This document shows, in pieces, positions 50,358 to 58,282 of a stretch of DNA of 64,000 nt. Both the position numbers and the translations under genes were made by a program. Each line of letters opens with the position of its first letter. Position 1 is the first letter of the stretch. The stretch lies in the NCBI GenBank assembly GCA_029098225.1, contig JAQXNX010000033.1, positions 62,001 to 126,000 on the forward strand, in the 5' to 3' direction. This DNA comes from Spirochaetales bacterium (GTDB taxonomy: Bacteria; Spirochaetota; Spirochaetia; Treponematales; Treponemataceae). The notes below the pieces were generated by a model. The model was not told where the DNA came from. It did not search any database and worked only from the letters and a program-made list of their open reading frames with translations.

Positions 50358-52463
50358 TTATTTCTGCTCATCGAGCGCATCTATATAAGAAAGGTTCAAT
50401 CTTCCCTGCTTGTCTACTTCGAGAAGCTTAACAGGAATTACCTGACCTTCTGTAAGAACATCAGTTACCTTGTTTACGCGCTGTTTTGAAAGCTTAGAAA
50501 TGTGGCAGAGACCTTCTTTTCCAGGAAGGATTTCTACAAAGGCACCAAAGTCCATAATGCGCTTTACAGTTCCCTGATAGATTGTTCCAACCTCTGGATC
50601 TTCTGTAATGCCCTTAACAGCCTTCTTAGCAGCTTCAGCGTTCAAACCGTTCTTAGAGTAGATTGTTACAGTTCCGTCATCTTCAGTGTTGATTGTTACA
50701 TCATACTGAGCGCAGAGAGCCTTAACATTCTTTCCGCCAGGTCCAATAAGAGCGCCAATCTTGTCTACAGGAATCTTCATTGTAAGAATCTGTGGAGCGT
50801 TCTTAGCGAGTGGAGCCGGCTTGTCGATGCACTTCTCCATGATTGAGAGGATGTGGAGACGACCCTGGCGAGCCTGTTCCATAGCCTTCTTCATGATTTC
50901 AGTTGTTACACCGGCAATCTTAATATCCATCTGGAAACCAGTAATACCGTCTTTTGTTCCGGCTACCTTAAAGTCCATATCACCAAGGTGGTCTTCTTCT
51001 CCAAGGATATCGCTCAAAATCTTATAGCGGCCATAAGGATTGTCTCCCTCTGGTTCTGTGATAAGACCCATAGCAATACCGGCAACCATCTTCTTCATTG
51101 GAACGCCGGCAGCCAGCATACAAAGTGTACCACCACAAGTAGAAGCCTGAGATGAAGAACCGTTAGATTCCATAATTTCAGAAACTACGCGGATTGTGTA
51201 TGGGAACTCTTCGCGGCTTGGAACCATAGCAGCAAGGGAACGGCGAGCGAGGTTTCCGTGACCAATTTCGCGGCGGCCTGTTGTAAGCTTACCAGTTTCA
51301 CCAACTGAGTATGGAGGGAAGTTATAGTGGAGGATGAAGTGCTCTGAGCGGTCTCCATCGATATCATCATAAGTCTGTTCATCCATTGCAGTACCAAGTG
51401 TACATACAGCAAGAGACTGAGTTTCACCACGAGTAAAGAGTGCACTTCCGTGAGGAGTTGGAAGAACATTGATTTCACAGGTGATTGGGCGGATTTCGTC
51501 AACCTTACGGCCGTCAACACGAACTCCATCGTCAAGAATAGACTTGCGGAGAAGCTTGTACTGAATGTCGTCCATCAAAGTACAGAAAAGCTTTGCCTGA
51601 ATAGGGTCAGAAAGCTGTTCAGCATATTTTGCAGCGAGGTCTCTCTGAACCTGAGAAATTGCCTTACCGCGTTCAATCTTGCTGCCCTTGAAGCATGCTT
51701 CTTTAAGAAGTGGAGTTGCTTCAGCTTCGATAGCTTCAGCGTTGTCCAGAGTTACATCAAGAGGGTTCAAAGGAAGCTTTTCCTTACCAGCCTTCTTTAC
51801 GAGTTCTTCCTGCAAGAGACACATATCAGTAATGAACTTCTGAGCGCGTTCCAAAGCACCGAGCATCAATTCCTCAGAAACTTCGTTAGCACCACCTTCT
51901 ACCATTGTAAAGCCGTCTTTAGTTCCGGCAACAACGATTTCAAGTTCACCCTTTTCAATCTGTTCAAATGTAGGGTTGATAATGTATTCACCGTTCAAAT
52001 ATCCAACGCGGCAGGCAGCAACCGGACCGTGGAATGGAATATCAGAAATACAAGTTGCAGCAGAAGCTGCGATTACGGCAAGAATATCCTGAGTGTGAAC
52101 GCCATCGCAAGAAACACAAGTTGGAACAATCTGAAGTTCGTGACCGAATGATGGCTCAAAAAGTGGACGCATTGGGCGGTCGATAAGACGAGATACCAAA
52201 ATCTCCTTGTCCTTAGGACGACCTTCGCGCTTTACAAAACCGCCAGGGATTTTTCCGGCAGCATAGAATTTTTCGTTGTACTCAACAGTTACAGGAACAA
52301 AGTCCTGACCTTCTGTAACAGCAGACGAAGCACAAATAGTTGCAATAATAGCGGCTCCGCCCCACTGAGCGTAAACACAACCATTAGCCTGTTTACCGAT
52401 TTTTCCAGTTTCCAGGATGAGATCGGCATCTCCAAGTTTGTAGGTTACTCTTTCTACAGACAT
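50358..52463 (-). CDS. pnp: Polyribonucleotide nucleotidyltransferase (PNPase)
   Basis: GKIPGGFVKREGRPKDKEILVSRLIDRPMRPLF; KH (IGPGGKNVKALC) and S1 (GAFVEILPGKEGLCHISKL) domains. Confidence 0.97.
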   Translation of the reverse strand: MSVERVTYKLGDADLILETGKIGKQANGCVYAQWGGAAIIATICASSAVTEGQDFVPVTVEYNEKFYAAGKIPGGFVKREGRPKDKEILVSRLIDRPMRPLFEPSFGHELQIVPTCVSCDGVHTQDILAVIAASAATCISDIPFHGPVAACRVGYLNGEYIINPTFEQIEKGELEIVVAGTKDGFTMVEGGANEVSEELMLGALERAQKFITDMCLLQEELVKKAGKEKLPLNPLDVTLDNAEAIEAEATPLLKEACFKGSKIERGKAISQVQRDLAAKYAEQLSDPIQAKLFCTLMDDIQYKLLRKSILDDGVRVDGRKVDEIRPITCEINVLPTPHGSALFTRGETQSLAVCTLGTAMDEQTYDDIDGDRSEHFILHYNFPPYSVGETGKLTTGRREIGHGNLARRSLAAMVPSREEFPYTIRVVSEIMESNGSSSQASTCGGTLCMLAAGVPMKKMVAGIAMGLITEPEGDNPYGRYKILSDILGEEDHLGDMDFKVAGTKDGITGFQMDIKIAGVTTEIMKKAMEQARQGRLHILSIMEKCIDKPAPLAKNAPQILTMKIPVDKIGALIGPGGKNVKALCAQYDVTINTEDDGTVTIYSKNGLNAEAAKKAVKGITEDPEVGTIYQGTVKRIMDFGAFVEILPGKEGLCHISKLSKQRVNKVTDVLTEGQVIPVKLLEVDKQGRLNLSYIDALDEQK

Positions 52464-52541
52464 AATTTTCTCCTACACACGTCACTACATCCGACGCGTG
52501 TTTTTTATATTTATTAGTTTCCTAATATTCTTTATTAAGAC

Positions 52542-52618
52542 GGGGAAAGCCTTCCCCTCGCTTCAGCCCGCAAGCGGTCTTCCGCTACCCCTTCTGCGGG
52601 GCTCAATCGCCGCCCCGC
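52542..52618. repeat. GC-rich multi-hairpin intergenic element
   Basis: Three consecutive inverted repeats in an AT-rich surrounding: ggggaa-agcc-ttcccc, agcgg-tctt-ccgct, gcggggc-N9-gccccgc. Confidence 0.65.
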
Positions 52619-52687
52619 AACGCCCCACTTCATATAAAAAGTGTAGTTATACAATTTTAATCCATAAATGGAGAATAATCAATGGAA

Positions 52688-52844
52688 GCAGCCTAAAATC
52701 GAAGAACCGTTAAAAAGCGAGCTGCGACAGCAGATCGCTTTAGGTTCATCGAAAGAAGGGCTCAAGCTGCGAGACTATGCGAGCAGCCTATAATCGAAGA
52801 ACCGTTAAAAAGCGAGCTGCGACAGCGGGTCGCTTTAGGTTCAT
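52688..52844. repeat. Two 62-bp direct copies (95-bp period) of a hairpin repeat
   Basis: gcagcctAaaatcgaagaaccgttaaaaagcgagctgcgacagcRgRtcgctttaggttcat at 52688-52749 and 52783-52844; each can fold (gaacc...aagcga / tcgctt...ggttc). Confidence 0.85.
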
Positions 52845-53099
52845 AAAAAAAATGCTCGGAGGCAAGATATGCATGCCGATTTATGTTGATCCATTTTCTT
52901 TAAACGTCTTTATCAATAACAATCTCACTCTGCTGAGACCACCAGTCAGCGCCTTCGTTTCCAACACCGCCATTCTCATTTATCCTAGCCACAAGGCTTT
53001 ATTGCAGACAACTTGTGCACTCAAAAATTTTCATTTTTTTTTCATAAATTTTGTCAAAAATGTATATTTAAAGACAATATTATATATAGAGTTTTTTTA

Positions 53100-53518
53100 G
53101 ACCTACATGATATGGCAACAAGGCTGTTTTGTAGGTCAAAATAACAGAAAACCAAATAAACCACAGAGCTGGCAACCTACAAAACAAGCGGGCATTAATG
53201 TCTTGTAGGTTATTATGCCGCTGCCTTGTTGTGTAAGCCGAGGATGCAACCTACAAAGTGTAAAATGAGGCTTTTTTTGTAGGTCGAGAATTCCAAAAGC
53301 AGGCCGCTCACCGAGTTTTGAGACCTACAAAATATGAGCCGAAAGTGTTTTTGTAGGTCGAGATTGCAGAAAATTTACAAGAATCTTGGAGTACTCCCCT
53401 GCAAGCGACCTACAAATCAAGGGAAGTAGCCTGTATTGTAGGTCAACTTTTCGAAAAATGCTCCTGCAAAATGGAGTCTTGACCTACAAGATATTTAAAG
53501 CAAGTAGTTTTGTAGGTC
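53100..53518. repeat. Array of six 38-bp inverted-repeat units (RACCTACAA-N20-TTGTAGGTY), 74-bp period with one 85-bp step
   Basis: Units read directly: 53100-53137, 53174-53211, 53248-53285, 53322-53359, 53407-53444, 53481-53518. Arms are conserved; 20-bp cores and 36-bp (one 47-bp) intervening segments diverge. Confidence 0.93.
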
Positions 53519-53592
53519 GCATGATCTACAAAACTACAAGAATTTGAAACTGATGCCCTGCAGGCTGTCAAAAATCAGAAGGAGAAAACTAC

Positions 53593-54633
53593 ATGAAAGA
53601 AGAACTGTTACCCCCATGTAATCTGGAAGAAGAAATTGAGAAGAGACTTAAAAATTTACAGACAACATTAATGGAAAAAGAAAAGGAAGTTAATAAAAAA
53701 CTTGAAGGGCACCTGCGAATTGCCCAGAGGCATGGCAGAAGTCAATTTTATCATTACACAGAGAGTTCAAATCCAAAAGGCCGCTACATTCCTCTTAAAG
53801 AAAAAGACTTTGCCTACAAACTGGCTCAAAAAAATTATGATACAGAAGTTATAATATTAATTCAAAAAGAAATCGACGCGCTGCAAAATTACCTGAAGCA
53901 GACAAGCGATGGCCGCGCTATTTCAGAACTCTACGATTCTCTCTGCCCGGCCCGCCGCGCTCTCATTACTCCTGTAACTTTCACAGATGAGCAGTACGCG
54001 GCCCGCTGGCAGGAAATCTCCTGGACTGGCCGGCCTTTCTCACAAGAGGCTCCACTTCTCTACACAGCCCGCGGCGAGCGGGTACGCTCCAAGTCTGAAG
54101 TAATAATCGCCGATACACTTTTTCGCCACAAAATTCCTTACCGCTACGAGTATCCGCTCACGCTCCGCCGCAGCGGCACCACAGCAACCCGTGATAATTT
54201 AGAAAAGCGCAATCACCGCATCATCTCTGACTCCGGCATCCACACAAAAGCCATCGGCGGCGGCAACTCCGACACCACAAACTCCGCCACCGGCAACACA
54301 TCCATCTGCAATCACACCACAAGCACCGGCAACACATCCACCTGCAATCACACCACAAGCACCGGCAACACCACCATATCCGGTCACCACACTTCCATTA
54401 CACTTCACCCCGACTTTCTCTGCCTCAACACGCGCACCCGTCAAGAATTCTACTGGGAACATTTTGGACTTATGAACGACCCAACCTACTCAAACAATGC
54501 GGCCGGCAAACTCCGCCTCTACACAGAAAACGGAATTCTCGCCGGCCGCAATCTCATAATTACAATGGAAACTCTGGAAGAACCTCTGTCTACACAAACC
54601 ATTGGAAAACTGATCACAGAGTTTCTAACCTGA
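53593..54633 (+). CDS. PD-(D/E)XK-superfamily-like nuclease of unknown function with tandem-repeat insert
   Basis: ARGERVRSKSEVIIADTLFRHKIPYRYEYPL ... LHPDFLCLNTRTRQEFYWEHFGLMNDPTYSNNAAGKLRLYTENGILAGRNLIITMET, consistent with E / PDF / ExxW catalytic-core spacing; RBS aaggag at about 53580. Confidence 0.7.
   Translation: MKEELLPPCNLEEEIEKRLKNLQTTLMEKEKEVNKKLEGHLRIAQRHGRSQFYHYTESSNPKGRYIPLKEKDFAYKLAQKNYDTEVIILIQKEIDALQNYLKQTSDGRAISELYDSLCPARRALITPVTFTDEQYAARWQEISWTGRPFSQEAPLLYTARGERVRSKSEVIIADTLFRHKIPYRYEYPLTLRRSGTTATRDNLEKRNHRIISDSGIHTKAIGGGNSDTTNSATGNTSICNHTTSTGNTSTCNHTTSTGNTTISGHHTSITLHPDFLCLNTRTRQEFYWEHFGLMNDPTYSNNAAGKLRLYTENGILAGRNLIITMETLEEPLSTQTIGKLITEFLT
54289..54384 (+). repeat. 36-bp in-frame tandem repeat (12 aa, TGNTS[I/T]CNHTTS), about 2.7 copies
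   Basis: accggcaac recurs at 54289, 54325 and 54361; translation TGNTSICNHTTS-TGNTSTCNHTTS-TGNTTISGHHTS. Confidence 0.9.
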
Positions 54634-54650
54634 CGCACTAAAACTGTTTT

Positions 54651-55481
54651 TTATTCTTCAAATGTAAAGCTTCCGTTTCCATCAGGAATAATAGAAAAAA
54701 TTCTGTTCTCAACTTTATTCAGTTCATTTTTATTATACCAGTCTTCCATTCCGCCCCAGTACCAGTCTTTTTCCGGCATTTCAAAACTAAAGCCAAGTCC
54801 AAAAGAATTATTTTCACAGACAGCCGCAACTTCTTCCATCTTGTATCTGAAGTCATAAGCCTGACCTGCTTTTAGAACTACTTCTTTTGTAACAGCCTGT
54901 TTATCCGGATCACGAACATATCCCTGAATTTTTACCGAATAATCAGTTTTATTTACAATCTTGCAGGAAAAATCTCCGTCCTTATAAATAACAAGTTCAG
55001 GACCAAAATATTCCCATGAATTTTCTCCAGACCAGCCGTCATCCTTTTTTACTATTGTAACAGTATGTTTTGTGTTTCTGTCAGAATACAAATCACTTAT
55101 CCAGCCGCGACTTTTATTATAGCCTTCCGGCTGAAAATAACAGCGGATAGAAATATCTTCACCGAAAGTTTTAAAAAGAGTTTTTGTATTAAACTTGAAC
55201 GCATAAGATTCACCAGGAGCAATTACGACATCACTTGTAATGCTAACAGCATCTTTCTTACTGTCATGAACAAATGGAGAAACAGTTACATTCACATTAA
55301 ATTTATTTACGACTTCATAAATAAAATCGTAATCAGAATCTACAAGATAATTATCCAGATTCTTTTCATCAATTTTTGAATTCTGATTTGCTTTCTGAGC
55401 GGAAGTTCCGCCATTACTTGCACAGCCTGTAAAAATTCCTGCTAAGATAATCATAGCAGCCAGCATCTTTAATTTTTTCAT
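54651..55481 (-). CDS. Lipoprotein with two similar beta-rich modules
   Basis: MKKLKMLAAMIILAGIFTGCAS lipobox; internally repeated YDFIYEVVNKFNVNVTVSPFVHDSKKDAVSITSDVVIAPGESYAFKF and GDFSCKIVNKTDYSVKIQGYVRDPDKQAVTKEVVLKAGQAYDFRYK. Confidence 0.7.
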   Translation of the reverse strand: MKKLKMLAAMIILAGIFTGCASNGGTSAQKANQNSKIDEKNLDNYLVDSDYDFIYEVVNKFNVNVTVSPFVHDSKKDAVSITSDVVIAPGESYAFKFNTKTLFKTFGEDISIRCYFQPEGYNKSRGWISDLYSDRNTKHTVTIVKKDDGWSGENSWEYFGPELVIYKDGDFSCKIVNKTDYSVKIQGYVRDPDKQAVTKEVVLKAGQAYDFRYKMEEVAAVCENNSFGLGFSFEMPEKDWYWGGMEDWYNKNELNKVENRIFSIIPDGNGSFTFEE

Positions 55482-55606
55482 TATTAAACTCCTTAAAATA
55501 AAAAAAAATAAGTCTCTTCTATTCAATGAATAATCATTTGGTTAACTCCGTCAAGGAGTTAACCAAATTCATGGTAGTGAATTTGCGCCGGGCAAAAAAA
55601 ATCCCG

Positions 55607-55641
55607 TACAAAAAATCCAGTGAGTTTTACTCACTGGATTT
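55607..55641 (-). terminator. Intrinsic terminator downstream of the response regulator
   Basis: aaatccagtgag-ttttA-ctcactggattt inverted repeat (55613-55641); on the minus strand it is followed by a T-rich tract. Confidence 0.7.
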
Positions 55642-55692
55642 CAGAAGACTGCCAATTCTAAGTTTTATTCTATAAGAGAAAACCGCCGTTTA

Positions 55693-56334
55693 TTATCCAT
55701 ATCTGGCTAATAATTCGTTTCGGTCATTTACACCCGTCTTTTCATATATCAGTGAAATGTAGTTTTCTACCGCACGCTTTTTTATTCCAAGCTGATTTGC
55801 GATTTCGTCGTTTGAGTAGCGGCGGATTAAAAGTTCCATTACATCCTTTTCACGACGAGTCAACGCATCTGTAAAATTATTATATTTTTTCAGATTGGTC
55901 TGAAGCTCTTCCTGAATAAACAATTCTCCTGCAAGTACTTTTTCCATGCAGTTTAAAAGTTCCGTACAGTTAGCATTTTTGGAAACATAACCGCTTGCCC
56001 CGCTTCTTACAGCACTTTGCACAATTCCAGCAGCAAAGAACATTGAATAAACGATAATTTTCACATCCGGATATAATGAATGGATTTTTGAAATAAATTC
56101 AAAACCGGTGTTTTCTCCGTAAAAATTTAAATCACTTATAAGTATGGAAGGAAGCTTTTCATTAACTTCAGTTTCGTTAGTCTCCTCACCTGCCATGCGT
56201 TCAAAATCAGCTAAAGCAGACTCGTGTGTTCCGGAACTTCCACAGCATTTCCAGTCGGAATTAGAAGTCAGCCAAAGCGAAGTTCCAAGCCGAAGCATTT
56301 CGTGATCATCAACTATATAAAATGATTTTTTCAT
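55693..56334 (-). CDS. NarL/LuxR-family response regulator
   Basis: MKKSFYIVDDHEMLRLG receiver, ILISDLNFYGENTGFEF phosphoacceptor region, HTH LTRREKDVMELLIRRYSNDEIANQLGIKKRAVENYISLIYEKTGV. Confidence 0.9.
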   Translation of the reverse strand: MKKSFYIVDDHEMLRLGTSLWLTSNSDWKCCGSSGTHESALADFERMAGEETNETEVNEKLPSILISDLNFYGENTGFEFISKIHSLYPDVKIIVYSMFFAAGIVQSAVRSGASGYVSKNANCTELLNCMEKVLAGELFIQEELQTNLKKYNNFTDALTRREKDVMELLIRRYSNDEIANQLGIKKRAVENYISLIYEKTGVNDRNELLARYG

Positions 56335-56339
56335 CAATT

Positions 56340-57590
56340 CTAAATCTCCACTGTAATCTGCGTTCCACAATCAATTTCGCTTCTGTAAGTTACCGTACCT
56401 CCCAGAAGCTGAACGCGTTCCACAATATTTCTAATTCCAAAATGGAAACTTTCAGTTTTATCAAAAAGACCGTCGTTTATCTGATTCACCATTTCGCGGC
56501 TCATACCACTGCCGTCGTCAGTAATTATAAATTTAAGATGTGACTCTTTAGCAGCTGTTTTTGACTGGCTTACATCCCGAGGTATTTGTTTAAAGAGCAC
56601 AGTAACCTCGCCCGCGCCTGCATGCTTTTTAATATTCTGAAAAGCCTCCTGAACAATCCGGTATATGTTCATAAGCTCTTCATCACTCCAGACAGAAAAA
56701 TCAACAGAGTCTTTTGCAACAATGCGGACTTCAACATTTTCCTTTTCATCACTTTCACCAAAAATCTTACTTCCCAAAAGTTCAAGGGAATCAATCATTT
56801 CGCTGCCAGAAATCGCAGGCGGAGTCAGGTTGTAACAGAGCTTACGGATATCTTCTATATTGTGATTCTGCGTAGAGATGATTTTTGCAGCTGATTCTTT
56901 ATCACTAAGATTTTCTGCAAGCAGCGAAACATAACGCATAGACTGTGCAACCGTATCATGAAGTTCTCGGGAAATTCTCCGGCGTTCAGCCTCCTGAACT
57001 TCCATTGTGTGCCGCAAAAACTGTTCAGATTCCGAAATTACTTTGTCGCGCTTTTTTATTTCGCGCGCATTCAGACAAATCAAAATTACTGCACCCACTG
57101 CAAAAGATACAATATACATGACAAAATACTGATAAAAAGTTTTGTGTGTATCTTCAAGCGCATAATTCTGATTCCGAAGATATGCGAGCATGGCAAGGTC
57201 AATTTTCTGGATTGAATTATCAAGGGCTATGAACTCTGAAGAAGAAAGCTCACCGCCGCTACTTTCTTCAAGTATCCTTAAAATATTTTGAGCCTCTGCT
57301 CTGCAGATTTCCATCTGATTTTTTGCAGCTGCTTTTAGTTCAGGATAAGAATTAAATTTTTCTATTTCGTAATGATCAAGATTCTCTATAAAAGCCAGAC
57401 ACGAAGGTTCATCCTTCTTCTGCTGAAATTCCGCCCAGGAAGCATAAAGGACTTTTGAGTCTATAAACTTTTCCTGTGCTTTTTGAGAACAGGAAGAAAA
57501 CATGAGAAGAATTGTAATAATGAATAATTGAACCCGGGAAGCCCTAAAGTCCTGAATGAATACATTCAAAAGATTCTTATTTTTTTTCAA
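56340..57590 (-). CDS. Sensor histidine kinase (HisKA_3, NarX/DegS type)
   Basis: EAERRRISRELHDTVAQSMRYVSLLAENL H-box; DDGSGMSREMVNQIN...FGIRNIVERVQLLGG ATPase motifs; signal/TM segments. Confidence 0.9.
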   Translation of the reverse strand: MKKNKNLLNVFIQDFRASRVQLFIITILLMFSSCSQKAQEKFIDSKVLYASWAEFQQKKDEPSCLAFIENLDHYEIEKFNSYPELKAAAKNQMEICRAEAQNILRILEESSGGELSSSEFIALDNSIQKIDLAMLAYLRNQNYALEDTHKTFYQYFVMYIVSFAVGAVILICLNAREIKKRDKVISESEQFLRHTMEVQEAERRRISRELHDTVAQSMRYVSLLAENLSDKESAAKIISTQNHNIEDIRKLCYNLTPPAISGSEMIDSLELLGSKIFGESDEKENVEVRIVAKDSVDFSVWSDEELMNIYRIVQEAFQNIKKHAGAGEVTVLFKQIPRDVSQSKTAAKESHLKFIITDDGSGMSREMVNQINDGLFDKTESFHFGIRNIVERVQLLGGTVTYRSEIDCGTQITVEI

Positions 57591-58201
57591 CAGGAACCTC
57601 GAAGCATAAATCTTTTATAAATAATAAAAAATCCATAACCTGCAAAAGTAGTAATAATTCTATCAAGAATTGTAATTGGAATGCGTCCCACAATGCAGGA
57701 AGCAAGAACTCCCATCTGCTCTCCGCTAAAAGCAAAAATGATTTTATCAAAAGGGCCTGCTTCAACATTCAAACTGTATGTAAAATAACTGATAATTCCA
57801 CTAACAACTGAACAGGCAAGTGCAGCACAAATAGCCGCACTTAAAATATATAAAAAAGTTAAATTCACACCCTTATTCAGATTTTCTTTTTTTCGCACAA
57901 AAAGCCAGGTTATCAGAATAATAGTAAGAGCTGAAAGCGTGAATAAATAAACATAATCATTTTTGCCGTATAGAATTACAAGCTTAAGACAACCGCAGAT
58001 TACATTTACAACATAAGTCATAATTGCAGGCAGAACTCCATAAGCAAAGAGCACCGCCATTGCAAAAGTCATATCCAGAAAAAGAGGAACATGAAGCAGT
58101 GTCTGGAACAAAGTGGCAGTTGCAAAATCCAGAACTCCTGCAATCACAACAACGAAAGATAATGTAATATATTTTTTTAATTTTGAATTCATAATTTCCA
58201 C
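57587..58201 (-). CDS. Multi-pass membrane protein, possibly ECF-transporter S-component-like
   Basis: About six hydrophobic helices; FAMAVLFAYGVLPAIMTYVVNVICG and VGRIPITILDRIITTFAGYGFF; 4-bp overlap with the histidine kinase start. Confidence 0.55.
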   Translation of the reverse strand: MEIMNSKLKKYITLSFVVVIAGVLDFATATLFQTLLHVPLFLDMTFAMAVLFAYGVLPAIMTYVVNVICGCLKLVILYGKNDYVYLFTLSALTIILITWLFVRKKENLNKGVNLTFLYILSAAICAALACSVVSGIISYFTYSLNVEAGPFDKIIFAFSGEQMGVLASCIVGRIPITILDRIITTFAGYGFFIIYKRFMLRGSC

Positions 58202-58282
58202 AAATCGTTATCCTAAACTTAATTCTTCAGAATTTTTATTATACATCAGAAAATAACCGCAGACAAATGTCATATTATGAAA

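Noticed and set aside
50158-50431. Small ORFs over the pnp downstream element
   Set aside because: They overlap a structured inverted-repeat element and the pnp 3' end; no RBS or domain support.
52777-53100. ORF MRAAYNRRTVKKRAATAGRFRFIKKM... as a gene
   Set aside because: Its start lies within the hairpin repeat and its end in AT-rich DNA; no recognisable domain, most likely repeat-derived.
53100-53518. CRISPR array
   Set aside because: Only the 9-bp arms are conserved, not a full 20-40 bp repeat. Cores inside the units vary as much as the intervening segments, and no cas genes are in the window.
53100-53518. Integron attC cassette array
   Set aside because: Units are only 38 bp, lack the RYYYAAC/GTTRRRY core pattern, and the 36-bp spaces cannot hold gene cassettes; no integron integrase is present.
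54199-54462. Antisense Gly/Val/Ala/Cys-rich ORF inside the nuclease gene
   Set aside because: Low-complexity by-product of the 36-bp tandem repeat on the opposite strand.
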